Positions 12,247-25,484 are shown, numbered from the stretch's first letter. The stretch is DNA of 64,000 bases from Dallia pectoralis (GCA_029465975.1 CM055728.1:6532261-6596260), one strand, 5' to 3'. Notes: generated by a model not told the origin, from the sequence alone. Numbers and translations are program-made.

Positions 12247-12613
12247 TGGCACGTATCAGGTGTAGTGCAGGATTTATCCAAGCGCAGCGCGTGATATTCC
12301 GTTCAAAAACAGGTTTATTTTAAACCGTAAAACTTGTACTGGTTTTGAATGAAATTTCACAATGTAGCGTCTTACTAAATACTTTCAAACACACCTATAT
12401 GCATTCAAATATTCCACAAAGTGCCATATAAGCAAATACCAACAAAGTGCACCAAGACCCAGTAACTTTTATAACAAACATAATCACCAAAATCTAAACC
12501 TGCTGCGTCCACTCTAATCACACACATCAGATTCAGGTGACTTCAAACTTATATAAATGTCCCAATACGCTCCTGACCCACTAGATGTCCTGAGTGGACT
12601 AGGAATCGTGACA
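12247..12613 (-). mobile_element. Solo-LTR-like element, minus strand
   Basis: On the minus strand it begins TGTCACGATTCCTAGTCCAC and ends TACGTGCCA, with a TTATAAAAG promoter-like box and an AATAAA polyadenylation word in the expected order. A related copy lies in the opposite orientation at 62,400-62,655. Flanking 5-mers (AAGAC left, GCGAC right) agree only partly, so a target-site duplication is not proven. No internal region is attached, consistent with a solo LTR. Confidence 0.55.
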
Positions 12614-13224
12614 GCGACTTACTAACATAACAAACTCAACACTCACCTACTGGAACCCTGTAACAAAAAACCATGACAAGCACCCTGACATAGAACACAA
12701 GCAACTTAAATACATCACTAATTACTAACAAAAACCTGGTGTGCATCATGAAAACAAACCAAACTGAAAGTAAAAAGTGGCCAACTGAAACAAAACACAG
12801 AGTAAGGACCTAAAGTTCTCAACACCGTTACACCAACCAACCTAATACTTACAAATACTTACATATGTACAAAGATCATATTATTGTCCATTGTTACATA
12901 TGTATATGTTTATTTATGTAAGTAAATACACAAATTACCTCTTCTTTTAAATCCAACATTTTGAAATATAGTGTCTAATACTGTACCATCTAGAAAATAA
13001 TAAACTTCCCCATTGAGATGAGAACAGAGCATCTTTAAAAGGATCTTGTATGTCAGAAGTTTTCAACTTGTATTCTCCAGGGCCCCCCTATTAAATAATG
13101 CCCCAAGGACATTTACATTTATTTGACTTGAGTATATAATGGCATATAATGGCAAACCTCAATGTTTGAACGTCCAAGAGACCAAAAATAAACAATCAAA
13201 AATAAACTCACATCCACATTCAGA
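12614..13224. other. A-rich unique sequence
   Basis: A-rich on the + strand with CA-type words. It could contain decayed retroelement sequence but no motif supports that. Confidence 0.4.
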
Positions 13225-13358
13225 AACTAGACTGAGAGAGAGAGAGGTAGATAGAGATAGAAAGAGAGAGAGTGAGAGAGAGAGTGATGAGAGAGGAAGA
13301 GAGAGTGGGAGAGAGGGAGAGAGAGAGTGATGAGAGAGGGAGAGAGAGAAAGTGAGTG
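13225..13358. repeat. GA-rich simple repeat
   Basis: Interrupted (GA)n tract with GTGA, GGGA and GATA interruptions. The serine/leucine or arginine/glutamate reading frames through it are artefacts. Confidence 0.93.
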
Positions 13359-14841
13359 GAATGATGTTCCAGGCACCAAGCTTGTGTTGAATCTTAAAAC
13401 CCTCAGTCAATTTACAGTAATGGGGTATATCATCTTCCTGCTGTGTTGATGATAAAGACATCCAATGATAAAGAGTCCCTGACATCAGAATGTGCTCATG
13501 TAAGCCAATTGCACAATGCATTGAAGGGTGCAGTGAATCGTTGCATTTTATCACATTGACATTTTTCTGTTATCATCTCTTGCTTCGTTAACTGTCGTCC
13601 CTGGAATGTTCTCCGTGATCAGGATTTGTGTGTTAATGTTGTCGTCTTGTCTGTGGTCTACATCCTGTTGTGTTGTTCTGTGTGTTTATGTTTGCTTCCG
13701 GTTGCCACGGTGACGGGGCGTGTGCCTGGATGACTCGCAGCTGTTTCTCATCAGCCATCACACACCTCCTGACATCCAGTACCTCCACACTAGTAGGTGT
13801 TTGTTTCCTGAGATTACCACGATCAGAGAATTCTGCTAGTTAATTGTGTGCCTATTAATCTAATTTAACAAATTACACTGACAATGTATTTATTGCAATA
13901 ATTGCTTTATAGAAAATCAACAGTAATTTAATTTTGATAAAAAAATTGCAGTCTTATACTGACAGTTGACTGATGTACTTAGGATTGATTGTGGCATCCG
14001 TTGAGGTTGGAAGGATTTGTTTGCACACACATCCATATGACGAAGACCAAACCAGTCCGTATTTCTAGTTGTTATGGAAGGCTGGACCCTCCCAGTTTAC
14101 TTTAAAAAAATGTTGCATCATTTGCCACTGTTTTGGTGCATCTCATCAAAATTTTCACAGCTCTGAGCATGAAAACGGGTTTGTTTGGCAATTTCAATGC
14201 AATTAATGTTTATGCTATGACAGCATATTGGAAACAGATGACTTTTTCAGCCATCCAGTAAGTGTTAAGCAGTTACATGACAAACTGGTGAAGATGGCCG
14301 CTGCCCTTCTGTGAGATAATGATGCACAGAGCCTGATATAAGCATACGCAACATTGCTAAGGGCATCCTAAAGCTCTTATTCAGAGGGATCCACTAGGGA
14401 CTGCTAGGTGAGGGCGCCCTAAATAAAAATTTGCTTAGAGCCCTCAAAAAGCTAGAGTTGGCACTGGCACTGCAGGACTGTGGCGTACACCTTCCTACCT
14501 GCTTAACTCAGCCACTGCCTAAAGGTGAACCCCAGTGATTTTGTTTCTATCGCAGTGAAATTGTTTGGCCCTTGCAATGGATGCTTTTAATGCATTATAG
14601 AAACATTGTTAGACGTCGCATATCGAATAGAAGAGAATCCAGGCGCTGGATTTAATTCCTTCTTTAATTTCAGTTCAGCCAGAACAAACGGCTATGACAC
14701 TTATACTTCAATCTAAAAGGATCAAGTCATGATAAGTAAGCTCTTTAAGTGAGCTGCAAAACATGCTTACTGTAGAGCGGTCATAAATACACAGAACACG
14801 TAACATAGAACAATAGCACACGAAGACACAGGGATATCAGA

Positions 14842-14844
<3 letters not shown>
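13359..14844. other. Unique sequence, nothing recognised
   Basis: A T/G-rich patch at about 13,570-13,760 resembles LTR-type sequence, but no end structure was visible. The rest is AT-rich unique DNA. Confidence 0.4.

Positions 14845-14876
<32 letters not shown>
14845..14876. repeat. (TA)n microsatellite
   Basis: Sixteen consecutive TA/AT dinucleotides. Confidence 0.97.
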
Positions 14877-14877
<1 letters not shown>

Positions 14878-17102
14878 CCGTTAATTATGAAGAAGAAGGG
14901 ACGTGTGTGGATTGACAAGACAGGGATGGCTAGAAGGCCAGTGACGAGGAACGCAGAAGTCTGCCCGAAGATGTTGATGCGGCCTCTTCGGAGGAAAGTC
15001 GTGACATTACGAAATATTTTTTTTCCCCAAAAATAAATATCCCAAAACACCTGTACCATGTTTGAATGATACTGTTTACAACAACAACAATATGCAAGTA
15101 CAGACTTATGAGAAAGGAATGATCCCAAAAAATGCAGTATAGAAATATGATATGTACTTTTGCCAAGCCTTAGATTCATTTTCAATACAGAATTTTCCTT
15201 TGCAAGAATTCCTTTTAACCTCGGTTGTATACATTTGTTTGATTTCTAAATATGTGACTGCCAACGAAAAGTTATCTTATCCGTTTTGCAATATACTGTA
15301 TGTTGATAATGTTGCTGAGGTTAAAGCGGTCACTTGTAAAGAGCATCAAAATTGAGTTGTGAGGCAACATCCCCCCCTGCTGGATGCATATGTGATCAGA
15401 TAACCTTATGATTACTAGAAAAGGGCATTTTCGAAAACAAATGTGTAAACTTTATAGCTTTATTACATACATAGTATTTAAAACAATTATAGTGTTGGTA
15501 TAAAAGCAGCATTGATAGTTTATAGTTTAAAATAGTTGTTGTGAGAATGGATGGAGTTACTTGTATGTTAATTCAGCAGTTAATTAGAAAGGATACTCTG
15601 AACAGATCTGATAGCTTGAACAGTAGTACAGTAACCAATAGTATCGGCGTGCCATTGCATTCATATTGGATCATAAGAAATGTTAAATCTCTTTTAAGGT
15701 TGGTAGCTAATAAGGACAAAGACCAATAGCATTTTCACTTTTGACATTTTCTATCTTTAAATTTAATGAGTTTTAAGATTTTATTACAATTAATAAGTTG
15801 GGTTCTGGGGGTTTAGGACAGTTGAACATAGCACCAGAAGTAATAGAACTAAATTATATGCAAAAGACATATGCGGAACATTGATCAATTAATTGATTTA
15901 ATGTTTATATTATTAATTGAAAAGTTGCTTTTGGTATCTCTCATTTGAACAGTTACATTTTCCGTTTAGTGGGTTCATGTATGCAAATATATTAACATGA
16001 AAACCGTTGTGTTTGTTGAATTCTAATGTTTTAAAACATTTTGTTATTGATATAGTTAAAAGACAGTGGCATTCGAAAAGGTTTGTATCCATTTATTTGC
16101 TAATCTAAATTAATTGTAGATATAGTGAATTAGATAGTATCAGAAAATATTTAACAAGCAACATTGAAACGTCAGTTTGGCGTGGGCAGAGGCATACCCA
16201 TAAACCATTCACGTCTATGGAGCTTTCATGAACATTTAAGACAGTTACAGTTAAAAATGTGTCACAATTAATGGACTCTCCATCTTTCTGCTTTAACTAA
16301 CCCACAGACACCCAAGCTGCCACAAGGAGTTGCCGAAGCGTGTTTACTGCATGGCAACCATATAAGATTAGTGCCCGGTAAACCCAAACCATGCTAGTCC
16401 GTGGCAACGCCCTCCATGTGACCCCTGGGCTTAATACATGAGCAGGATGCTTACCACGGTCTCACAATGACACAGTAAACTGCAAGTTATTCAGGAGTCT
16501 CTACTTGTTGAGATATTGTATGTAATTGTCGGATAACTCCTGATAACCCACTCAGCCAATGATTTCATTGGAAATTAACTAGAGCGTAGAGATGGTCTGA
16601 ATTGATAGAACGTAAATTATAATTGCACAGATACGGTACAAAGATAAAACCTCATTCCATCTATATGGATGAAATAATAATAAGTATGTGAGAAATGTAG
16701 TGGACATGTCTTCCGCTAGCACATTAATTCGACAACCTGGTAGGAAGTCAATCTGCACACTAAAGCTCTGATGCCAATCCATAAAAAAAGATGCATGCAG
16801 GTTCCTGCTCAAGATTTTTCTTTTGCAAACCAGTTCAAATCAGTATATTAGAAGACATGCGACGAAGGAAAGGGTAATAGAATACATTCAAATTGCATGA
16901 TTGAATAATTTCTTGCCTTTTTGATTTAACGTTATTTGAAAGGTGTAAGGCACGGGCTAGACTCCACCACACATAGCTTTAACTGTCAGATCTCATCAAT
17001 AACTAGAAGTGGTGGAAAGAGTGAAACAGAACATTTTCTTCAGGTCATCAAATATGTGGATTTTGGCTGTGGAATGAATTGTATAGAACAAGAATAAAAC
17101 GG
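14877..17102. other. AT-rich unique sequence, nothing recognised
   Basis: Strongly AT-rich with no clear repeat, exon or RNA gene. Confidence 0.5.
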
Positions 17103-18300
17103 ACCCAGTTGTATCGCAACAGACAAATGATTCCCTGCATATACGTTTTACCCAGTTGTATCCCAACAGACAAACGATTCCCTGCATATAGATTGTACCC
17201 AATTGTATCCCAACAGACAAACAATTCCCTGCATATACGTTTTACCCAGTTGTATCCCAACAGACAAATGATTCACTGTATATAGGTTGTACCCAGTTGT
17301 ATCCCAACAGACAAATGATTCACTGCATATAGGTTTTACCCAGTTGTATCTCAACAGACAAATGATTCACTGTATATAGGTTGTACCCAGTTGTATCCCA
17401 ACAGACAAATGATTCACTGCATATAGGTTTTACCCAGTTGTATCTCAACAGACAAATGATTCACTGCATATAGGGTTTACCCAGTAGTTTCCCAACAGAC
17501 AAATGATTCACTGTATATAGGTTGTACCCAGTTGTATCCCAACAGACAAATGATTCACTGCATATAGGGTTTACCCAGTAGTTTCTCAACAGACAAATGA
17601 TTCACTGCATATAGGTTTTACCCAGTTGTATCTCAACAGACAAATGATTCACTGTATATAGGTTGTACCCAGTTGTATCTCAACAGACACATGATTCACT
17701 GCATATAGGTTTTACCCAGTTGTATCTCAACAGACAAATGATTCACTGTATATAGGTTGTACCCAGTTGTATCCCAACAGACAAATGATTCACTGCATAT
17801 AGGGTTTACCCAGTTGTATCTCAACAGACAAATGATTCACTGTATATAGGTTGTACCCAGTTGTATCCCAACAGACAAATGATTCACTGCATATAGGGTT
17901 TACCCAGTAGTTTCTCAACAGACAAATGATTCACTGCATATAGGTTTTACCCAGTTGTATCTCAACAGACAAATGATTCACTGTATATAGGTTGTACCCA
18001 GTTGTATCTCAACAGACACATGATTCACTGCATATAGGTTTTACCCAGTTGTATCTCAACAGACAAATGATTCACTGTATATAGGTTGTACCCAGTTGTA
18101 TCCCAACAGACAAATGATTCACTGCATATAGGGTTTACCCAGTTGTATCTCAACAGACAAATGATTCACTGTATATAGGTTGTACCCAGTTGTATCCCAA
18201 CAGACAAATGATTCACTGCATATAGGGTTTACCCAGTAGTTTCCCAACAGACAAATGATTCCCTGCATATAGGTTGTACCCAGTTGTATCACAACAATAC
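17103..18300. repeat. 47-bp minisatellite, ~25 copies, with 329-bp higher-order unit
   Basis: Units begin ACCCAGTTGTATC and contain CAACAGACAAATGATTC. The first starts at 17103 and the last at 18278, exactly 25 periods of 47 bp. Many neighbouring units alternate between CTGCATATAGG and CTGTATATAGG. The rare variant ACACATGATTCACT recurs at a spacing of 329 bp (7 x 47; near 17,691 and 18,020). Blocks of seven units have therefore been copied together. Confidence 0.96.
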
Positions 18301-19228
18301 ACATTACAGGCTTTGCCTGGTCACGACAAAGCCACAGCAGTTTCAGAGGTCAAATTTTGAGATCCGCTCCATAGCACACCTAGTCAGGTCATTCGGAACT
18401 ACTTGCACGGGCAGAGAGTTTTTGACAGTACACACGCTGTATGATAACATCTAACCACCATCTTCTGGACCCTTGGATTGCAGTACTGTGAGGCAGTGAC
18501 TTCAACCAGTAGTTCTCAAACCGCTGATTGGGACCCCCAGCTGCCTCACAATGTTATTGTACCCCGAAGTACCCACAATGTGGTAGACCTGAACAAGCTA
18601 ACCTGAGTGAAGCAGTCAAAGCCATGATAATTAGTAGACAACTTTATATAGGTTTGATAGCATTGATAGCTCTTGAATACATGTAATGCACAGGAAAATG
18701 TACATATTTTCAATGGTACTGCAATTCAACCACATGAGAATACAGTACAGTACCGAATACATCCTTTTAAACCATTGGCTAGGTAGAATGGAGAAAAACA
18801 ACCAGGTGTCTGTGCCCCATGGGTTTCTAAAAATGGCCGACCAAAAGTATAAATTCAAAATTACAGATATTCTAATAACATTCATTCTTTGTGTTTTCTT
18901 TTTGGTTTGGCCTAACCTGAAAACTTGAACAATTAATGATTATTGGTATATAGAGATATATTTGTACTGGAATAACTGTTTCTTATTCATATCTAGGTAC
19001 TGAACATAAGCCATATAAACAAAGGACAAAGACTTAGAGGTAATGATGGTTTTGCAAGTATAATATTTATGGATTAGTTTAGTTATTAATTAACAAACTC
19101 ACAAATATTAAGTAATTAAGCTAAATCTCTTATCCAAAGTGACTTAAAGTAGTGAGCGCATACATTTTCATACTGGCCACCCATGGAAAACAAACTTACC
19201 AAGTTAACGACATGGTACGACATATGAT
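18301..19228. other. Unique sequence, nothing recognised
   Basis: AT-rich DNA; opposing short open frames around 18,630-18,930 show no recognisable family. Confidence 0.5.
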
Positions 19229-19766
19229 GAGAGTCCCTGGACTGACTGGCTTCAGAAGGGGTCCCTGGACTGACTAATGGCTTCAGAAAGGGTCCCTGGA
19301 CTGACTAATGGCTTCAGAAAGGGTCCCTGGACTGACTAATGGCTTCAGAAAGGTTCCCTGGACTGACTAATAGCTTCAGAAGAGGTCCCTGGACTGACTA
19401 ATGGCTTCAGAAAGGGTCTCTGGACTGACTAATGGCTTCAGAAAAGGTCCCTGGACTGACTAATGGCTTCAGAAGGGGTCCCTGGACTGACTAATGGCTT
19501 CAGAAAAGGTCCCTGGACTGACTAATGGCTTCAGAAGGGGTCCCTGGACTGACTAATGGCTTCAGAAAAGGTCCCTGGACTGACTAATGGCTTCAGAAGG
19601 GGTCCCTGGACCGACTAATTTTTTTAGAAAGGGTCCCTGGACTGACTAATGGCTTCAGAAGGGGTCTCTGGACTGACTAAGGGCTTCAGAAGGGGTCCCT
19701 GGACTGACTAAGGGCTTCAGAAGGGGTCCCTGGACTGACTAATGGCTTCAGAAAGGGTCCCTGGAC
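19229..19766. repeat. 31-bp minisatellite, ~17 copies
   Basis: Units carry GGTCCCTGGACTGACTAATG followed by GCTTCAGAAAG. Variation is concentrated in the purine run (AAAG, AAGG, AAAA). One unit has a T-rich replacement near 19,620. The first copy lacks TAATG. Confidence 0.95.
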
Positions 19767-20728
19767 AAGAAAGGTTAAACACACCTTTTTTAGGCGATTT
19801 CTCATAAACATATTTTAAGGCGGTCCTTGTTCTGTGCTTGAGAGTATTCTTTTACTTAAGTTAAAGAACAACTAGTGTGACGGCAATTCTTGAACCTTCA
19901 AATTTTATTAAAGCCATTTTGGTTAAGTTTCCTATGTGGTTTCTATATTTAAGTATATAAAATTGCAAGTATTATAAATCACCTAATATAAATGTATATG
20001 CTGTAATGTGTAACTAAGAAGTCGTCTAATTAGCAAACCTGCTTTACCAATCCTAAACTTAAATTCAAGAATTAGGTGAATCACAAAATCCCTATTTCAA
20101 TTCATTGATTTATTCTTAAGTGTTCTTTTATCCTGTTTAATTATATAAATTATCATATGGGGATGTTCTGCATGTGATTATACAGTTATATAAAACCTTA
20201 TTGATGCCCATGTAGTCTTTAACAAAAAAACTTTGAATTTTGCTGAGCTACCTGTCAATAGTGAAATGAAGTATATTTCCTTAAGCGTTGAATGGCGACC
20301 AGTTATATGTGTTATATTCTTATGCATTTAGTTTTGTAATCGAGGCCTGTATAATGTATATAGTAGTTATGGTACTGGGCCAGGCGTCACAGAGTTGTTG
20401 ATTTGACCTGTCGAAAAATGAGTAAACTCTGCCCTCATCTGGGGGTTTAGAGGAACAGCTTGTGAACATGGATTACATCATTGTTTTAGATGATTTCCAC
20501 TTAGGAAATATTAGGTCATGGTGGTTGACCTGATGCATTTCATTGCCTAAATGACTAGGCCTATACATGCTACATACGCATATTTAACACCGTAAAGGCC
20601 TAATTATGCAGCCTACAAATATTCATGATTTATCGGGGAAATATCTAAACTGGCAGCTTTTTCAAATATGCAACTGACACGCAAGTGACAGCTCAGTAAT
20701 GCCCAACATAATCTAATAGCATACTTTA
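19767..20728. other. AT-rich unique sequence
   Basis: No repeat family or exon recognised between two minisatellites. Confidence 0.5.
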
Positions 20729-21617
20729 CATCCCACACCAAACTGATTGATATTTACATCCCATACCAAACTGATTGATATTTACATCCCATACCAAACT
20801 GATTGATATTTACATCCCATACCAAACTGATTGATATTTACATCCCATACCAAACTGATTGATATTTACATCCCACACCAAATAGATTGATATTTACATC
20901 CCATACCAAACTGATTGATATTTACATCCCATACCAAACTGATTGATATTTACATCCCATACCAAACTGATTGATATTTACATCCCATACCAAATTGATT
21001 GATATTTACATCCCATACCAAATAGATTGATATTTACATCCCATACCAAACTGATTGATATTTACATCCCATTACATCCCATACCAAACTGATTGATATT
21101 TACATCCCATACCAAACTGATTGATATTTACATCCCATACCAAACTGATTGATATTTACATCCCATACCAAATTGATTGATATTTACATCCCATACCAAA
21201 TAGATTGATATTTACATCCCATACCAAACTGATTGATATTTACATCCCATACCAAACTGATTGATATTTACATCCCATACCAAATTGATTGATATTTACA
21301 TCCCATACCAAATAGATTGATATTTACATCCCATACCAAACTGATTGATATTTACATCCCATACCAAACTCCCATACCAAACTGATTGATATTTACATCC
21401 CACACCAAACTGATTGATATTTACATCCCATACCAAATTGATTGATATTTACATCCCATACCAAATTGATTGATATTTACATCCCATACCAAACTGATTG
21501 ATATTTACATCCCATACCACATTGATTGATATTTACATCCCATACCAAACTGATTGATATTTACATCCCATACCACATTGATTGATATTTACATCCCATA
21601 CCAAACTGATTGATATT
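20729..21617. repeat. 28-bp minisatellite, ~32 copies
   Basis: Units contain CATCCCATACC and GATTGATATTTA with a variable middle (AAACT, AAATT, AAATA, ACATT). The paired variants AAATT then AAATA occur at 20,991, 21,169 and 21,281; the last two are 112 bp (4 units) apart, showing block duplication. Two irregular junctions (about 21,070 and 21,365) look like unequal-exchange scars. Confidence 0.96.
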
Positions 21618-21931
21618 TTTCTGATATGAGCCTATTCTATTCTGACCAATTATGTGTCTATGCAAGTTTCGATTACTACCCTATCAGGGTTTTTCCTGTT
21701 TGCCAGGGACCGGCAAGAAATACCACACCGACAAATGTAGGTTTTTATTTGTGTCATACGCTCAGTTAACTACGCAGCTGCTGATTAAACTAAAAACCAC
21801 TGTTTTGTAACATTATGCCATACCAGATTAAACCCCTCAGCTCAGCTGTTTTTAAGCATTAAGCCGAACCCTTTATTCGTCACGACCGAACGCGGTTACG
21901 TCGGATGAGCCGCATCAAACGCCCGGGTTTA

Positions 21932-22091
21932 TATCGGGTTTATTAGGCAGAAACCGAAACCCGAATATGATTCGCTCCATAGTCTAAAATTAATAATAAC
22001 GCGAGAGTTTGTATCGGGTTTATTAGGCAGAAACAGAAATCCCATTATGATTCGCTTCATAGTCTAAAATTAATAATAACGCGAGAGTTTG
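21932..22091. repeat. Tandem duplication of an 80-bp segment
   Basis: TATCGGGTTTATTAGGCAG starts at 21,932 and again at 22,012. Both copies continue through AATAATAACGCGAGAGTTTG with only a few differences. It lies just upstream of the candidate promoter region. Confidence 0.9.
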
Positions 22092-22471
22092 CAAGTTGCC
22101 CTGAAGACCGTAGTTGCAACTGTCAAACGTGGATACGCGCATGACCCAACACAGCCTATAGCCTACTGTATTAGCCTACTGTACTAGCCTACTGTATCCT
22201 ACTGTACACGGTCGCGAAGATAATATCGGTATAAATAATACGGTAAATGATACGGTAAGGAACCGGACGGCACCCAAACCGAGCGAGGTCGAATCTTCTC
22301 GTTTCTTTTTTCCTCCGGTTCGTTATTTTTTACTCCAACCAACTCCCTGTTTGCTGTCGAACATTACTGCACTAAACGTATGTTTGTGGCTCCCTTTAGC
22401 TCCAGCAAGCGCAAGGATTTTTTTTAATACTCCTCCTTCGTATTAAAGTCGCCATTTTGCTTCACTGCCTG

Positions 22472-22479
22472 TATATAAA
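22472..22479 (+). promoter_or_regulatory. TATA box candidate
   Basis: TATATAAA matches the consensus. It sits in a CpG-richer, repeat-free stretch that continues into a GC-rich segment ending in a good splice donor about 490 bp downstream. A start site would be expected near 22,500. Confidence 0.3.
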
Positions 22480-22502
22480 ACCTTGCATTATAATATTTCC
22501 TT

Positions 22503-22971
22503 GAAGGAGTCGGGGACGTTTCTTTATTTTCCTGGTGATTTTCATATTTCTGGAGTTTTTCAACGACACGATTAAGGTTAAAGAAGTGCCTCGTGGTTGA
22601 CATTAATGTGCGAGAGGGTGGCAAGCGGTGGCTGGATATAAGGTAAAACTCCCAAGGATTTAAATTGGCATTTCCCTTTTTCTCCTCCTTTCCCCTCTTC
22701 CCACTTCTTCGTCGCCCCCTCCTTCTATTTCCTCGGATTCACAGCGGGGTCTACACTTGTGGCTAACGACCGTGACGACTGTTAGTCCGTGTGTATCGAG
22801 CCTCCAACCTCGCTAGAGCTGCCACAGACAGCAGGTGTGATTGCCATGTAACACGGTGAACGGCGCTTATACCGTGCGAGGTGTAGTCCTACCGCCTGAC
22901 TCCCACGTGGGTGACCCGGGCCACCCGGCGGCTGGGTGCTTGCTGGGTGACTCCCAGTTCAGACACTCCAG
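22503..22971 (+). other. Candidate untranslated first exon with splice donor
   Basis: GC and CpG content rise sharply toward 22,740-22,971, then the sequence reads CACTCCAG|GTAGGTGTGG, a strong donor match (GT at 22,972). In the frame of the last 27 codons there is a TAG near 22,888 and no later ATG, so the segment would be 5' untranslated. It contains a short upstream ORF starting about 22,607 and a minimal start-stop ORF ATGTAA at 22,846-22,851. The left edge is only inferred from the TATA position. No downstream partner exon has been demonstrated. Confidence 0.3.
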
Positions 22972-24118
22972 GTAGGTGTGGCCCTATTCATGCCAACTGT
23001 AAACGTTGTATCCAGTGGCGATTCAATGCACCAGTGTAGCAGAAGTCCACATCAAAACACTGTTTATACAATGATACCATGTGACGCAATAGGGACAGAA
23101 ACCTGTCCTTTTAACCCGGACATGTTCCAGGTGACCTAAAAAGCAGTGATTAGATCAGATATGCGATTGATTGATGGGCTGTGCCCCCTAATAGCTGCAC
23201 TTTCACTTTTGCAGCTGTTCTGGGTCATCTTTGTTTGCAACCAGCTGTGTGGTGTGCTTGTTTCTAACTGTCTTCATGACTTGATAGTTGGCTATTAAAT
23301 GTATATGCACAAGCAGTAGTGGTAGCAGATGCAGTTATGGCTTATATGCCGTATAACGTAATCACTCAGAAACCGCATGTGTGTTTTCCCTCCCACATTT
23401 GATGAGGTGTACCTTAAAAGTGTGTCTTTGTCGTCTGTGTGTTCAAGGTGCACCACCGGTATTTTCTGCAGTCATAACAGTGCCTTTACTGTGGCAGCGA
23501 TGTGTGTTCACCAGAGAGACCGCGGATTGAAAACCCACACATTATAACTCAGTTCAAATTGGAGACTTTCTTTTTAAATAAACAAGACATCCATAAACAA
23601 ACCATTTCGAAAATAAATTATTGCCAGCAGTGTAAAAGACCAGGCAGTCATTCCAGAAACAATAGTGACACAGGCAGCAGAAATATATGGGCATACAGAC
23701 TAGAAAGGGCATAATGTCTGTCTTCCAGTCTCAGTGTATGGGACTCCTATGAAACTGTCTGGGCTGCTGTTTAGTATGGATGTTCTCCCAAGGGCCACGC
23801 TGGCAGGAAGTAGTCAGAAATGTGGCTCCATAACGGGTGGTTAGAGGGCTTACCTGGGAGAAGAACATAATTTAGGATGGACGCTGAAGTTATCCCCTCA
23901 TTATCACTTGGTAATCTAGCAGGGACCCAAACTGATTATTGGCTGAACCCTCCCTATGACCCAGTCCGCCCTGCAATCGTAACTACACAATTAAGATGGC
24001 CTTAGTCACATTCCCACATTTTAATGCCATAGTTTCACAAAGGGGACAGCTTTTCTTCTGTATGGAGGAACCCTATACCTCCCATGCATTGGAACACATA
24101 GCCACGGGATACCCTGCG
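22972..24118. other. Unique sequence, nothing recognised
   Basis: Intron-like or intergenic DNA with no repeat or exon identified. Confidence 0.45.
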
Positions 24119-24168
24119 AGTGTGTGTGTGTGTGTGTGTGAGTGTCTGTGTGTGTGTGTGTGTGTGTC
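24119..24168. repeat. (TG)n microsatellite
   Basis: Nearly uninterrupted TG dinucleotides with GAGTGTC interruptions. Confidence 0.97.
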
Positions 24169-24523
24169 CGCTCTCGTGTCTTAGCGTGAATGCCTTTGTG
24201 AAGTTTATACACACAGGACAAGTCTCACAAGATCACATCGTTAAGATGAACAATTTCCTATACAAATTGGACCCACACATTTCCCTAAACCACACACCAG
24301 ACCATGCATGGTGATCTGTTGTATGTAACTCTATCCACCCAATGAGGGACCCCTAGTGTGCTGCACCAATTCATCAGGGCATGACATGAATGTACGATAA
24401 GAGAATACATGACGGTAGAAGGCCTAACTGTAATCAATCCTACTTAGCATGATTAGCCATTGTCGGCCATCATCCGTTAGACAGTCAACGTGCTGTGGGG
24501 TTGATGATTGAATAAAGCAACAT

Positions 24524-25304
24524 GATGACAGAGCAGTTACTGAATGTCTACATACAGGGCATGAAGACGACATAGCAGTTACTAATTGTATACATACAGG
24601 ACATGAAGACAACAGAGCAGTTACTAAATGTCTACATACAGGGCATGAAGACGACAGAGCAGTTACTGAATGTCTACAGACAGGACATGAAGACAACAGA
24701 GCAGTTACTGAATGTCTACATACAGGGCATAAAGACGAGAGAGCAGTTACTGAATGTCTACATACAGGACATGAAGACGACAGAGCAGTTACTCAGTGTC
24801 TACATACAGGACATGAAGACGACAGAGCAGTTACTGAATGTCTACATACAGGGCATGAAGACGACAGAGCAGTTACTAATTGTCTACATACAGGACATGA
24901 AGACAACAGAGCAGTTACTAAATGTCTACATACAGGACATGAAGACGACGGAGCAGTTACTGAATGTCTACATACAGGACATGAAGACAACAGAGCAGTT
25001 ACTGAATGTCTACATACAGGGCATGAAGACGACAGAGTAGTTACTGAGTGTCTACATACAGGACATGAAGACAACAGAGCAGTTACTGAATGTCTACATA
25101 CAGGGCATGAAGACGACAGAGTAGTTACTGAGTGTCTACATACAGGACATGAAGACGACAGAGCAGTTACTGAATGTCTACGTACAGGACATGAAGACGA
25201 CAGAGCAGTTACTAAATGTCTACAGACAGGACATGAAGACGACAGAGCAGTTACTGAATGTCTACATACAGGACATGAAGACGACAGAGCAGTTACTGAA
25301 TGTC
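24524..25304. repeat. 42-bp minisatellite, ~18.5 copies, in-frame period
   Basis: Units contain ACATGAAGACGACAGAGCAG and TTACTGAATGTCTACATAC. Spacing is exactly 42 bp (for example 24,561 to 24,603), a multiple of three. The + strand therefore reads as repeated 14-residue blocks (MKTTEQLLNVYIQG) and the minus strand as repeats of SSCPVCRHSVTAL. Both strands are open because the unit lacks stops in these frames. There is no flanking coding context, so this is a satellite and not a repeat protein. Confidence 0.95.
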
Positions 25305-25484
25305 CTCATAAGTTAAATGAGAAATGCATTGAGAAGCTACAGACATTAAAATAACGATGTGGCCTGGCTAAATATCAGTATAGAACACTGCCGTCTATGC
25401 TTGGACTTTTTTTCTGTACAGTTTAGACTGTAGGCTTCCTAAGGTCACAGTGCAGGCTCTCTGAAACATGTGTCCAGTGGCCAC
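25305..25484. other. Short unique spacer
   Basis: Unique sequence ending in GTGGCCAC, the left flank of the adjacent hAT element. Confidence 0.5.

Noticed and set aside
22424..22624. 66-codon minus ORF opposite the candidate promoter
   Set aside because: No recognisable motif. It covers the TATA-containing, splice-donor-linked + strand segment and is short enough to be chance.
24524..25304. CRISPR-like array (regular direct repeats)
   Set aside because: Units are head to tail with no unique spacers, and the genome is clearly vertebrate. The same applies to the 28, 31, 34, 47 and 48 bp arrays.
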